In this document: positions 53,971 to 63,213 of the stretch, piece after piece
Layout: each line of letters opens with the position of its first letter
How positions within the stretch are numbered: position 1 is the stretch's first letter
Source: Paracoccaceae bacterium
Lineage (GTDB): Bacteria > Pseudomonadota > Alphaproteobacteria > Rhodobacterales > Rhodobacteraceae
Direction of reading: 5' to 3'
Assembly: GCA_012103375.1 (NCBI GenBank)
Contig: WLWX01000001.1
Location: 3,700,492 to 3,764,491 of the forward strand
DNA: 64,000 nt
Made by a program: the position numbers and the translations under genes
The notes under the pieces: generated by a model
The model's input: the letters and a program-made list of their open reading frames with translations, nothing else
What the model was told of the DNA's origin: nothing
The model's database searches: none

Positions 53971-54936
53971 ATGGGTCCAGCTTCAGAACCGGAATCGGCC
54001 GATTGTGTTGAAAAACTCCGTTTTAGGGCCTGAACGATGATTTTTCTTTCCATGCAGCCCGATCCTAAATTTTTGGCGCGGGGGTCGGCCCAAATCGCCT
54101 ACATGCGCTCACGCGCAGCCATGCGCTGTCTCGTGGTCAAAGCTTTCCGACTATTTCGCTTCATAGGTTTTCGCAAGAAATCCGCGACGCTCTGATTTCG
54201 GAGTTTTTCAACACAATCGGCCAAGACCGGTGCTTCGGATGCGCTTGCACATCTTGAAGGCTCCGGGCGCGACGTGCTTGAGGCGCTGTCGCTGATGATT
54301 GAGCGTGCGGGTCTGGGGATCGGGGACAAGCTGCCGCCGGAGATTGAGATTGCCAGAAAGCTGAACGTCGGACGCTCCAAAGTGCGCGAGGCGCTGATCG
54401 CGTGGCAGAACATGGGCATCGTGACGCGCAACAAGAAGGCCGGCACGCGGCTTGCGGTTGAGGTGTCGACAAAATCCATTCACCTGCCCGTCACGCTGGT
54501 TCTTGAAGCCGAAAGCCTGCTGCGCACCCACGCGGTGCGCAGACCGTTGGAGATTGAGGTGGTGCGCCTTGCTGCGCGCCAGGCGGATGCGCAGCAGCGT
54601 CGCGCGTTGATCGCGCGGGCCGCAGAACTGATGGCCGTGTTTGACTCGGGCGAGGATTGGCGACCAGCGGACTACAGGTTTCATCGCGCGATATACGCCG
54701 CCTCTGGCAATCCGCTGTTTGAACAGTTGATCCGCCAGATCCAGGACGCTTTTCACGCCATCTATCAAGCGCCATTTGATCAGCCACATCTTGGTCTGGC
54801 GACCATCCCGCTGCATCCGGGGCTGGCGCAGGCCATCGCGGACGGCAACGCCGATCAGGCTGCAAAAATCATGACCCAGATCATGGACATGGTTGAAGCC
54901 GAGGTTCTGAGTTTCATGGAGGGTCAGAATGACTGA
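53971..54936 (+). pseudogene. GntR/FadR-type regulator, N-terminus broken by a MITE
   Basis: The ATG at 53971 opens MGPASEPESA, then the MITE at 54001-54218 begins. With the MITE and one GGCC removed the frame continues AKTGASDALAHLEGSGRDVLEALSLMIERAG, so the original product had 247 residues or so. The winged helix (about PPEIEIARKLNVGRSKVREALIAW) and the FadR-like C-terminal FCD domain (RPADYRFHRAIYAASGNPLFEQL) are intact. The MITE keeps the frame (222 bp with duplication) but carries a stop 10 codons in. A GTG at 54274 could still make a shorter protein that keeps the DNA-binding part. It overlaps the PLP gene by 8 bp. Confidence 0.85.
54001..54218 (-). mobile_element. 218-bp MITE, copy 3
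   Basis: Same 20-bp ends as copies 1 and 2 but in reverse orientation. GGCC flanks both sides (53997-54000, 54219-54222). It lies in the first codons of a GntR-type regulator gene. Confidence 0.95.
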
Positions 54937-56080
54937 CGACAAAAGCCTCGCCACGCTTCTGGCCGGAGTTCTGGAAGACGGCGACGGGTCGATTACGCCG
55001 CCGATTGTCCAAACCTCCCTATTCGCGTTCAATGATTATCAGGCTTTTGAAGACCGCATGGCCGCGCGGACAGATCAGCCGATTTACACCCGCGTGCAGA
55101 ACCCGACTGTTGCGGCGTTCGAGGGGCTGATGGCCAAGGCCGAGGCTGGCGAAGCGGCCGTTGGGTTCGCATCCGGCATCGCGGCGATCGCTTCGACGCT
55201 GATGGCGTTCCTGAGGCCCGGCCAGCGCATTGCCTGTGTCGAACATGTCTATCCGGACACCTACCGGTTCATGGAGGAAATCCTGCGTCCTTTTGGTGTG
55301 GACGTCACCTATCACCCGGCTGCGGCCTTCGAAACGGATGACGCGCTTCTGGACGGTGTTGATCTGGCCTATCTGGAAAGCCCAAGCTCGATTGTGTTCA
55401 AACCGCTAAATCTGGCGCGCGTCGCCGGTCGCGCCCGGCGGCACGGGGTGACGACCATCGTTGACAATTCCTGGGCAAGCCCGGTGTTCCAGCGCCCGCT
55501 GACAGAAGGGATCGACATCGTCGTCCACTCGGCCTCGAAATATATCTCGGGTCATTCGGATACGGTGGCGGGTGTTGTTATCGCCTCAGACAGCCGCATT
55601 GCCCGCATCCGCGAACTGACGTTATCGCTGTTGGGGGCGAAACTCGCCCCGTTCGAGGCGTTCCTGCTGACCCGCGGATTGCGCACCCTGCATGTGCGGA
55701 TGATGCAGCATCAGGCGACCGCAAACCTGTTCGTGGATCGGCTGGCCGCGATCCCGCAGGTGCGCACAATCAACAGCCCCGGCGTGAATGTGGTGCCGGG
55801 GCTGACCGGGCGGTCCGGCCTGTTGTCGATCGAATTCGACGACAGCGTCAACATCCCAAGGTTTGCCGACAGCCTGCGCTGTTTTCGTCTGGGTGTCAGT
55901 TGGGGCGGCTTTGAAAGCTTGCTGTTGCCCGCGCGTGTCGCGCTGGCACAGGCGGGCGAACAGAATTCGATGCAACGGTTCGGCGTCTCGCCCAATCTGG
56001 TCCGGCTGAGCCTTGGTTTAGAAGACGCCGAAGACCTTTGGGCCGACTTCACGAACGCGCTGAGCGCTGGTACGGCCTGA
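54929..56080 (+). CDS. PLP-dependent Cys/Met-metabolism enzyme
   Basis: Protein of 383 residues of the cystathionine gamma-synthase/beta-lyase family. The PLP Lys is in HSASKYISGHSD, with a family-typical DNSWASPVFQRPL and IYTRVQNPTVAAFEGLMA. The substrate cannot be fixed; options are cystathionine beta-lyase, methionine gamma-lyase or a related sulfur amino acid lyase. It overlaps the MITE-disrupted GntR regulator by 8 bp, so that regulator very likely controlled it. The gene lies in a sulfur-related neighbourhood. Confidence 0.88.
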   Translation: MTDDKSLATLLAGVLEDGDGSITPPIVQTSLFAFNDYQAFEDRMAARTDQPIYTRVQNPTVAAFEGLMAKAEAGEAAVGFASGIAAIASTLMAFLRPGQRIACVEHVYPDTYRFMEEILRPFGVDVTYHPAAAFETDDALLDGVDLAYLESPSSIVFKPLNLARVAGRARRHGVTTIVDNSWASPVFQRPLTEGIDIVVHSASKYISGHSDTVAGVVIASDSRIARIRELTLSLLGAKLAPFEAFLLTRGLRTLHVRMMQHQATANLFVDRLAAIPQVRTINSPGVNVVPGLTGRSGLLSIEFDDSVNIPRFADSLRCFRLGVSWGGFESLLLPARVALAQAGEQNSMQRFGVSPNLVRLSLGLEDAEDLWADFTNALSAGTA

Positions 56081-56189
56081 CATGCCGGGGAACCGACGCG
56101 GCGGATGAACCACGGGCCAAAATTGCCCCTTGCATCATGAAGCGCGATCCAATCATATTCAGATAATCGAATTCGATGGAGGTCGCGGC

Positions 56190-57098
56190 ATGATCAACCG
56201 GCGGAAATTCGTGGCCGGTGCATTGACGGCGCCACTTCTGGGCGCAGCCACGCAAACCCTTGCGCAGGTTCAGATCGGCGCCGGGCGGCTGACAACCCTC
56301 AGCGATGGTAATCTGGTTTTGCCGAGCGGCTTCATTTTCGACCCGATGCCACAGGATCAACTGGGGCAATTGCGGGCCGAGTTTGGGCTGGGCGGCGATA
56401 CGTTGCTGCCCGATTGCAACCTGGCCCTGTACCGGGACGATGATCGGACGGTGCTGTTCGACGTCGGCTCTGGCCCGGATTTCATGCCCTCGGCGGGGAA
56501 ATTGCAGGACAGTCTTGCCGCGATGGACCTGACGCCTGACGACATCACCCATGTGCTGTTCACCCATGTGCATCCCGACCATATCTGGGGGCTGCTCGAC
56601 GATTTTGATGATCCGATGTTTGCCAATGCCGCCTACATGATGGGCCGTGCGGAATGGGATTATTGGTGGAACCCCGAAACCGTCGATACCATTGGAGAGG
56701 CGCGCGCAGTCTTCGCAGTTGGGGCCAAGCGGCGCATGCAGGCCATTGAAGACGCAGTAGAATTCTTTGACGACGGGGACGAGGTGTTGCCGGGCATCGC
56801 CGCGATTGCCAGCTATGGGCATACGCCGGGACACATGGCCTTCGAAATCCGCGCCGGCGGCGATGCGGCGCTGATCGTCGGAGATGCCATCGGCAATCAC
56901 CATGCCGCCTTTGCCCACCCGGATTGGCCAAGCGGGTCCGATCAGGATCAGAACAACGCGATTTCGGCGCGCGGGATGCTTCTGGACAGGCTGGCCAGCG
57001 AGCAGACGCGCCTTGTCGGTTTCCACCTGCCGCAGGGCGGTATCGGCCGGGTTGAACGCGCTGGCGATGGCTTTCGGTTTCTGGCGGGGGGTGCATGA
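56190..57098 (+). CDS. Metallo-beta-lactamase-fold protein, Tat-exported
   Basis: Protein of 302 residues starting MINRRKFVAGALTAP; the twin Arg (N-R-R-K-F-V) and hydrophobic stretch are a Tat signal. The zinc site is intact: HVHPDH in LFTHVHPDHIWG, a His in YGHTPGHM, and an Asp in VGDAIGNHH, with a final His in GFHLPQGG. The GGAGG before the start supports 56190. It acts in the periplasm on an unknown substrate. Its stop overlaps the next MBL gene. Confidence 0.88.
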   Translation: MINRRKFVAGALTAPLLGAATQTLAQVQIGAGRLTTLSDGNLVLPSGFIFDPMPQDQLGQLRAEFGLGGDTLLPDCNLALYRDDDRTVLFDVGSGPDFMPSAGKLQDSLAAMDLTPDDITHVLFTHVHPDHIWGLLDDFDDPMFANAAYMMGRAEWDYWWNPETVDTIGEARAVFAVGAKRRMQAIEDAVEFFDDGDEVLPGIAAIASYGHTPGHMAFEIRAGGDAALIVGDAIGNHHAAFAHPDWPSGSDQDQNNAISARGMLLDRLASEQTRLVGFHLPQGGIGRVERAGDGFRFLAGGA

Positions 57099-58042
57099 TG
57101 CGCCATCTGACGCTTGCGCTCGCCCTGCTGGCCGCTCCGGCACTGGCCAGCGAGGATATCGCCGATCAATACCCCGGCTCGGCCCTTTACCAGAAACCGG
57201 TCGAGGTGATCCCGCATGTCTGGTCGGCCATCGGGGCCACCGCGCCGCCGACCTATGAGAACAGCGGCCACAACAACAACCTTAGCTTCATCGTCACGGG
57301 CGACGGGGTGGTCGTGGTGAATGGCGGCGCGGCCTATGTGCTGGCCAAGGCGCTTCATGCCGAGATCAAGGTGATCACCGACCAGCCAGTGAAGCTGGTG
57401 ATTGACGAAAACGGTCAGGGTCACGCGATGCTGGGCAATTCCTATTGGGCCGAACAGGGCGTGCCGATCCTTGCACATGAAGATGCCGCTGCCGAGTTCG
57501 AGGAATACGGCGGCCAGATCCTTGAAGGCATGAAGCGCTATAATCGCGACAAGGCCGAAGGTACGTTTCTGGCCGGACCGACCCAGACCTTCGAAGACAG
57601 CCGCATCATCGAGATGGGCGATTTCCGCATTGAGGTTCTGCACCTTGGCCCGGCCCACAGCCCCGGAGACATCTCGGTCTGGTTGCCCGAACAGGGGTTG
57701 GTCATTGCCGGCGATATGGCTTTCCATGAACGCATGTTGCCGATCTTCGACGACACGATGACCGCCGACTGGCTGGACACCTGGGATACCGCGTTCGAGG
57801 CGCTTGGCGCGACCTATGTGATCCCCGGTCATGGGCATCCGACGAACATGGCGCAGGTGCGCCGCTATACCCGCGATTATCTGATCTATCTGCGCGAACA
57901 GATCGGCGCGCATCTGGACGCTGGCGGTGACCTGGCCGAGGCGTATTACGTCGATCAATCGCCCTATGCGCACCTCGACACGTTCGAGCAACTGGCCACC
58001 CGAAATGCCGGGCGCGTGTATGAGCAGATGGAGTTTGAGTGA
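57095..58042 (+). CDS. Metallo-beta-lactamase-fold protein with altered metal motif
   Basis: Protein of 315 residues with a Sec signal (MMRHLTLALALLAAPALA). The place of the HxHxDH zinc motif reads DENGQGHAMLGN, so the first two His and the Asp of the motif are gone and only the last His remains. Later ligands are kept in part: HLGPAHSPGD, IAGDMAF and IPGHGHPT. The fold is clear from these, but a normal two-metal centre is unlikely. It overlaps the upstream MBL gene by 4 bp and precedes a YeeE-type transporter, so a role in sulfur compound processing is plausible (inference). Confidence 0.85.
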   Translation: MMRHLTLALALLAAPALASEDIADQYPGSALYQKPVEVIPHVWSAIGATAPPTYENSGHNNNLSFIVTGDGVVVVNGGAAYVLAKALHAEIKVITDQPVKLVIDENGQGHAMLGNSYWAEQGVPILAHEDAAAEFEEYGGQILEGMKRYNRDKAEGTFLAGPTQTFEDSRIIEMGDFRIEVLHLGPAHSPGDISVWLPEQGLVIAGDMAFHERMLPIFDDTMTADWLDTWDTAFEALGATYVIPGHGHPTNMAQVRRYTRDYLIYLREQIGAHLDAGGDLAEAYYVDQSPYAHLDTFEQLATRNAGRVYEQMEFE

Positions 58043-58221
58043 TTAGGAACGGCGGTTCCGTCGCAGCCGCCGCGCCCGAACCGATCTCTGACAGATCACG
58101 ACGATCCGGCAAACCGTCCCGATAACCCGCGCCGCGAAGGAATTTTGTCCTTTGCCCCTCCATTGACTTGGCAGCATGGCGGAAACATGTCCCTATCAAA
58201 GAGACGAGATGGGGCAAGAAC

Positions 58222-59271
58222 ATGCTGCTTGAACTGTATGATTTCGGACTGGAACCGCGCACCTTGCACCTGATTGCGGGCGCGCTGCTTGGGCTGATTT
58301 TCGGCGTCGCCGCCCAGATCACCCGGTTCTGTTTGCGCCGGGCGGTTGCCGGACCATCGGACGAGCGTGCATCAGCCGGAGCGGTTTGGCTGACGGCACT
58401 GGTGGCCGCTGTTGTCGGGTTTGCGCTGGCGGCAACATTCGGTTTTGTCGATCTGTCTGGTCACCGGTTCCTGTCAGCCGACCTGCCGCTGGCCGCATTG
58501 GTCTTTGGCGGGCTGGCGTTCGGGGCGGGAATGGTTCTGACGCGCGGTTGTGTGTCGCGCCTGACAGTCCTAAGCGGGACGGGAAACCTGCGCGCGATCT
58601 TTGTGCTGAGCGTTTTTGCCATCACCGCCCATGCCACGCTGAAGGGTGTTCTTGCGCCACTGCGCACGACACTGGGCGCCTTCACCGTTGATACGCCCAT
58701 CGCCAGCCTTGCCGCTGCGCCAATCGGGCTGGCCGTTTTGCTTCTGGTGGTGATCGGTCTGGCCGCAACTTTGGTCATCCGGGCCAAGCCCAGCGTATTG
58801 CACCTGACGTTTGCCGCGCTGATCGGGTTTGTGGCCGTGGGCGGCTGGGCGGCGACCAGCGTCTTGCTTCTTGACGAATTCGATCCCCTGCCCGTCCAGT
58901 CCGCGGCCTTCACTCTGCCGTGGAGCGACACGTTGTTCTGGACCATAGCCTCATCGGCGATTCCGGCTGGCTTTGGCGTTGGCTTTATCGGTGGTGTGCT
59001 GGGGGGAAGTTTCCTCAGCGCTGCGGCACGGGGCGAGTTGAAGCTGCACAGCTTTGAAAGCCCGCGCCAAACCCTGCGTTACGGTGCGGGTGGCGCGCTG
59101 ATGGGCGTCGGCGGGGTGCTGGCGGGCGGTTGCACCGTGGGCGCGGGCCTGTCCGGGATTGCATCGGGCAGCGTTGCGGCGATAATCGCACTGTCGGCCA
59201 TTGCACTGGGCGGCTGGGCCACGGGCGTGGCCCTCAGCGGCACCAACCGCGCTGCTGCCCTCGCGGCCTGA
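58222..59271 (+). CDS. YeeE/YedE-family sulfur-compound transporter
   Basis: Integral membrane protein of about 349 residues from the ATG at 58222 (MLLELYDFGL); a longer in-frame start at 58168 is less likely. About nine hydrophobic segments are visible. Conserved Cys occur in ITRFCLRRAV, LTRGCVSRLT and LAGGCTVGAGL, the pattern of the thiosulfate transporter TsuA/YeeE family. It probably moves thiosulfate or a similar sulfur species. It lies convergent to the sox genes, which supports this. Confidence 0.9.
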   Translation: MLLELYDFGLEPRTLHLIAGALLGLIFGVAAQITRFCLRRAVAGPSDERASAGAVWLTALVAAVVGFALAATFGFVDLSGHRFLSADLPLAALVFGGLAFGAGMVLTRGCVSRLTVLSGTGNLRAIFVLSVFAITAHATLKGVLAPLRTTLGAFTVDTPIASLAAAPIGLAVLLLVVIGLAATLVIRAKPSVLHLTFAALIGFVAVGGWAATSVLLLDEFDPLPVQSAAFTLPWSDTLFWTIASSAIPAGFGVGFIGGVLGGSFLSAAARGELKLHSFESPRQTLRYGAGGALMGVGGVLAGGCTVGAGLSGIASGSVAAIIALSAIALGGWATGVALSGTNRAAALAA

Positions 59272-59284
59272 GGGCCGCGCGCGC

Positions 59285-59716
59285 TCAGTTCTCTGCCGCT
59301 TCGGCGATGATGCCGTCAAGCAGCGCTTCGACCTTGTCCATCGGACCGTCGGGATAATCCCGGCGCCCGATGGATACCCCGCCCGCAGTTTCGGTAACGA
59401 AGATGCCATAGGGGCAGTGGGCGATGTTCATCGGGTCCGCCTCCATCACCTCGCGGCTGACCACGGCCGAGCAGAACAGGAAGATATCGGCGTCTACGAA
59501 CAGCTGCTGCGCGCTGCCCACATCCGCGCCGGTTCGCGCCAGCATATCGCCAACGTGGCTGACATAGTCGATCACCAGCCCCTGGCCGATGATCGCGTTT
59601 TCGACCGCAAAGGTCGCATCGTCAAAGCTGCCCTCGAATTCCGTCGTGACCGCATCCTCTGCCAGCGCAGACAGCGGGAACGATAGCGCGATGATCGCAA
59701 CTGCGTGCTTGAGCAT
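59285..59716 (-). CDS. DUF302 family protein, secreted
   Basis: Protein of 143 residues from the ATG at 59716 (MLKHAVAIIALSFPLSALA, a Sec signal); an in-frame extension to 59743 is possible. The DUF302 domain follows: SFDDATFAVENAIIGQGL, then ADIFLFCSAVVSREVMEADP and HCPYGIFVTE. It is the last gene of the sox string and may be cotranscribed with soxF 89 bp upstream. Function is unknown. Confidence 0.8.
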   Translation of the reverse strand: MLKHAVAIIALSFPLSALAEDAVTTEFEGSFDDATFAVENAIIGQGLVIDYVSHVGDMLARTGADVGSAQQLFVDADIFLFCSAVVSREVMEADPMNIAHCPYGIFVTETAGGVSIGRRDYPDGPMDKVEALLDGIIAEAAEN

Positions 59717-59804
59717 GCCGCACCTCCTGTTTTCTGCGATCAATCTTGCACGTCACGCGGGCCGCGTCTTGATCCATGTCACACGGCCCGGGTCTGTTTG
59801 CGGA

Positions 59805-61067
59805 TCAGCCGAACATGTCGGCAGTAATCCCGGCGTACCAGCCTTCGGATTCGATGTACGTCGCCTCGCGCAGCTCGGCACTTTCGCCGGTCTGGCTGAC
59901 AAAGCCGTCCACCTTGGCGATCTTTTCGGGCGTCGCTTCATAGGTTGCGCCGACCTTCACGCCGTCATTAGTTTCAATCAGCGACCAGCAGGTGTTTGCG
60001 AATTTCGCCGGGAACACCCGTGACCCGGTCAGCGCGCCGCGCACCGCATTGGCGCAGACTTTTGCCTGACTATTGGCCGAAAAGCCCGATTTCGGCATAT
60101 CACCCTGCTGACTGGAATCGCCCAGCACGTGAATATCCGCATCCGCCTTGGTGGACATATCGGCGGCGTTGACCGGGGCCCAATTGCCATCCGTCACACC
60201 GGCGTCATGGGCAATCTTGCCCGCCATCATCGCCGGGATCACGTTGCAGACGTCGACATTCTCGACCTCGCCATCGATTTCCAGCGTCATCGCTGCGGGA
60301 TCGACCGTAACATTGCCGCCGCCGAAATCCGGGCCGATGCGGGTGATCATGCCGGGGTAGTGCTTTTCCCAACCCTCTTCGAACAGACCCTGTTTCGAGA
60401 ACCCTTCTTTCGGATCAGCGATCAGGATTTTTGCGGTCGGATTGTTGGCCTTCAGCCAATGGGCGACCATGGACACCCGCTCATAAGGTCCGGGCGGGCA
60501 GCGGAACGGATTGGGCGGGGCGACCATCGCATAGGTGCCGCCTTCGGGCATGGCGCGCAGCTGCGCGCGCAACAGCTCGGACTGCGATCCGGCTTTATAG
60601 GCATGGGGCATGGCGTTCTGGGCTGACAGATCCCAGCCCGGCACCGCACCATCGACGAAATCAATGCCAGGCGACAGGATCAGCTTGTCGTATGGAACAT
60701 TGCCGCCCCCGGCCAGCGCCACGGTTTTGGCATCCCGGTCAACGCCGGTCGCCCAGTCATGCACCACGTTGATCCCATATTCACTGGCCAGCGTGCCATA
60801 GGAATGGCCGATATCGTCAATCTCTTTAAAGCCACCGATATAGAGGTTCGAAAAGAAGCAGGTGTAATAGGTGCGCGTTGGTTCGATCAGCGTGACATCA
60901 ACCGCCCCGTCGCTGTCCTTGGCGATGTAACGCGCGGCGGTCGCACCACCTGCACCCCCGCCAACCACAACGACGCGCGGTTTGGCGTGTCCGGCGGCCA
61001 TCACCATCGGTGCCGGCAAAGTTGCAGCCGCAGCCGCACCAAGGAAAGTTCTTCTGTTCAGTGACAT
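59805..61067 (-). CDS. soxF: Flavoprotein sulfide dehydrogenase-like SoxF
   Basis: Protein of 420 residues from the ATG at 61067. MSLNRRTFLGAAAAATLP is a Tat signal, so it folds with FAD in the cytoplasm and is exported. The FAD-binding GGGAGGATAARYI motif and the two redox Cys of flavocytochrome c-type enzymes, in PFRCPPGPYERV and KFANTCWSLIE, are present. In the family it oxidises sulfide or reactivates SoxY. It follows the cytochrome gene soxE by 23 bp. Confidence 0.93.
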   Translation of the reverse strand: MSLNRRTFLGAAAAATLPAPMVMAAGHAKPRVVVVGGGAGGATAARYIAKDSDGAVDVTLIEPTRTYYTCFFSNLYIGGFKEIDDIGHSYGTLASEYGINVVHDWATGVDRDAKTVALAGGGNVPYDKLILSPGIDFVDGAVPGWDLSAQNAMPHAYKAGSQSELLRAQLRAMPEGGTYAMVAPPNPFRCPPGPYERVSMVAHWLKANNPTAKILIADPKEGFSKQGLFEEGWEKHYPGMITRIGPDFGGGNVTVDPAAMTLEIDGEVENVDVCNVIPAMMAGKIAHDAGVTDGNWAPVNAADMSTKADADIHVLGDSSQQGDMPKSGFSANSQAKVCANAVRGALTGSRVFPAKFANTCWSLIETNDGVKVGATYEATPEKIAKVDGFVSQTGESAELREATYIESEGWYAGITADMFG

Positions 61068-61090
61068 GGTCTTCCTCCCTAAAGTTGACC

Positions 61091-61777
61091 TCAGTCTTTG
61101 AGGCTTTCGAAATATGCGGCCAGCGAGGCGATTTCCTCGTCCGAAAGCCGCCCGGTAATCATCTGCATGACCTGATGTTCGCGCGCGCCTTCGCGGTAAG
61201 CGTGCATCGCGGTCACGAATGTTGCGGTATCCAGCCCTGCAATCGGCGGGATGCCATCGGAACTGCCGTCCGCCTGATGGCAGGTCGTGCATTCGCTGGA
61301 CAGGTATTCACCATATTCGGTGTCGCCTTCGATGGCGAGTGTTTCTGGCGTCACGGAAAACTCTTCCGCGCGCGCATCGGGTGCCGCAAATGTCGCCAGA
61401 TAGGCAATTACGTCGGCGCGATCCGACGCCTTGCGCAGCCCCGCAAAGGTCATTTTTGTACCCGGAGCGTCGGCCCGCGGCCGTTCCAGAAAACGATCCA
61501 GATCCGCGCTGGTCCAGATCGCGCCGTCTGCGCCGCGCGCGGTCAGTACATCGGAATAGGCATAGTCATCGCGCGCCGCGACCTCTGCCCCGACAACACC
61601 ATTCAGGACCGGGCCGACGCGGGTTTTCGCGCCCTCGCCCACCTGATGGCAGGCCTTGCATTTGCGAAAGACCTTTTCGCCGGACGCCGGATCACCGGAT
61701 GCCCAGGCCCCAGCTGCCAACGCGCAAAGCGCCACAACACTCGCCGCCATCACCCGGCATCCGCTGGCGGACCTCAT
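61091..61777 (-). CDS. soxE: Dihaem cytochrome c (SoxE type)
   Basis: Protein of 228 residues with an N-terminal Sec signal (VVALCALAAGAWA). Two haem-binding CxxCH motifs are seen: CKACH in the first domain and CTTCH in the second; methionine ligands are likely in GTKMTFAGL and the QMITG region. It is the cytochrome partner of SoxF, to which it passes electrons in the family. Its start overlaps the soxD stop by 4 bp. Confidence 0.88.
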   Translation of the reverse strand: MRSASGCRVMAASVVALCALAAGAWASGDPASGEKVFRKCKACHQVGEGAKTRVGPVLNGVVGAEVAARDDYAYSDVLTARGADGAIWTSADLDRFLERPRADAPGTKMTFAGLRKASDRADVIAYLATFAAPDARAEEFSVTPETLAIEGDTEYGEYLSSECTTCHQADGSSDGIPPIAGLDTATFVTAMHAYREGAREHQVMQMITGRLSDEEIASLAAYFESLKD

Positions 61778-63213
61778 TGCGAAATTGCCTTGAGGTAGGC
61801 AATGATGCCCGCAATATCAGCTTCGTTTTTCAGGCCCGCGAAGGTCATTTTCGTGCCGTCGATGTAGGACTTCGGCTTGGCGAGGAAGGCGGCAATGCTG
61901 GCATCATCCCAGACGCGGCCAGCCTCGGCAGCGGATTGAAAGGCGCTGGAATACTTGAAGCCATCCAGCCCGCCGATGGTGCGCCCGAACACGCTGTTCA
62001 GATGCGGACCGGTCTTATTTTTGGCGCCCGGACCGACCGCATGGCAGGACTTGCAGCGGCGGAATGCCTTTTCGCCCTGGGCCACCAGCGCCGGGTCCGC
62101 GGCCTCTGCCGCTTCAGCTGGTGGGTCCAGACTGGCGATTTCCTCGACCGGCTCATCCTCGGCCACGCCGCCCGCGCCCATGAACACGCTTCCGGCAACC
62201 CGTTCCTTGCCCCATTCGACACCGCCCAGAAGCGCAAGCTGTTGTTCCATATGGCTTTCCGCCATCGAGCCGTCATCCGCAGGTGTCACACCCACATCCG
62301 TGGACCGGCGCGTGATCTGCGCCGCAGCAGTCTTGCAGTTTTCCATGCAGGGTTCCGCGCGCCACTGGGGATACTCAACCTCTGCCCGGTCATCCACGAC
62401 GAAACCATCGGCATTGCCCAGTGTCACATCAGCGAATGTTTCCTGGCTGAGTGTGAAGTCATCGCCCACCAGATCGTTGGAGAACAGGATATAGGCGGTG
62501 ATTGCGTAAACCTCATCATCGCTGAGCGTGCCTGCATTTCCGAATGGCATCGAGCGGTGAACGTAATCCCAAACGGTCGAAAGGTACGGCCAATACGACC
62601 CCACGGTCTTGACCGGGTTTTCATCGGCAAGCGTGTCGAAGCCGCCCGCCAGCACCGGCCAGTTGTCGCGGCCTTCAGCGAAATCGCCATGGCACGACGC
62701 GCATTTTTCACCGAACACCTCTTCACCTGTCCACACATCGCCCGCGCCTTCGGGCAAGCCGCGCCCATCAGGCAGGACGTCGACGTCCCATGCGGCGATT
62801 TCCTCGGGCAGCGCGGTGCGGCCCAGGCCGAAACCCTGATCCGGCTTAGGCGCCGCCGTCACAAGGGTTGCGGCATCGGTGGCGGGCGCATCGGACGTCT
62901 TTGCCTGCGCAGTTTGCAGTTGTGTCTGAAGCGCCGCGATCTGACGCTCGGCAGCGTTGGCCTGCGCGCCAGCCTCTGCACGCAGCGCGGCCATCTGTTC
63001 CTCGGTCGTCGCGCTCAAGGCTTCGAGCGCGGTTCGCAGCTCACCCGCTTCGGCCACCTGCGCAGAGGCAACGGCCTGCGCCGCGGTCAGGTTGGCCTCC
63101 AGCACGTCGATCCGGTCATTGCCATAGCTGCTGGTCGCGATGCCGTAGGCCCCGCCAAGCACCAGCGCGGTGCCACCGGCGGCGGGCAGTGCAAGGTTAA
63201 GAAACTTCGACAT
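61774..63213 (-). CDS. soxD: Sulfite dehydrogenase cytochrome subunit SoxD with an N-terminal coiled-coil
   Basis: Protein of 479 residues, about 100 longer than known SoxD (around 380). Two haem sites are present: CASCH (residues 171-175) and CKSCH near residue 400, with GTKMTFAGLKNE carrying a likely Met ligand. The normal SoxD part begins near residue 128 (GLGRTALPEEIAAWDVDV). Before it is a membrane segment (about residues 8-27) and a region rich in Ala, Glu and Gln (about 36-104, with repeated A-L-x-x-x-x-x-A) that should form a coiled coil. SoxD passes electrons from SoxC. It overlaps soxC by 17 bp. Confidence 0.93.
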   Translation of the reverse strand: MSKFLNLALPAAGGTALVLGGAYGIATSSYGNDRIDVLEANLTAAQAVASAQVAEAGELRTALEALSATTEEQMAALRAEAGAQANAAERQIAALQTQLQTAQAKTSDAPATDAATLVTAAPKPDQGFGLGRTALPEEIAAWDVDVLPDGRGLPEGAGDVWTGEEVFGEKCASCHGDFAEGRDNWPVLAGGFDTLADENPVKTVGSYWPYLSTVWDYVHRSMPFGNAGTLSDDEVYAITAYILFSNDLVGDDFTLSQETFADVTLGNADGFVVDDRAEVEYPQWRAEPCMENCKTAAAQITRRSTDVGVTPADDGSMAESHMEQQLALLGGVEWGKERVAGSVFMGAGGVAEDEPVEEIASLDPPAEAAEAADPALVAQGEKAFRRCKSCHAVGPGAKNKTGPHLNSVFGRTIGGLDGFKYSSAFQSAAEAGRVWDDASIAAFLAKPKSYIDGTKMTFAGLKNEADIAGIIAYLKAISQ

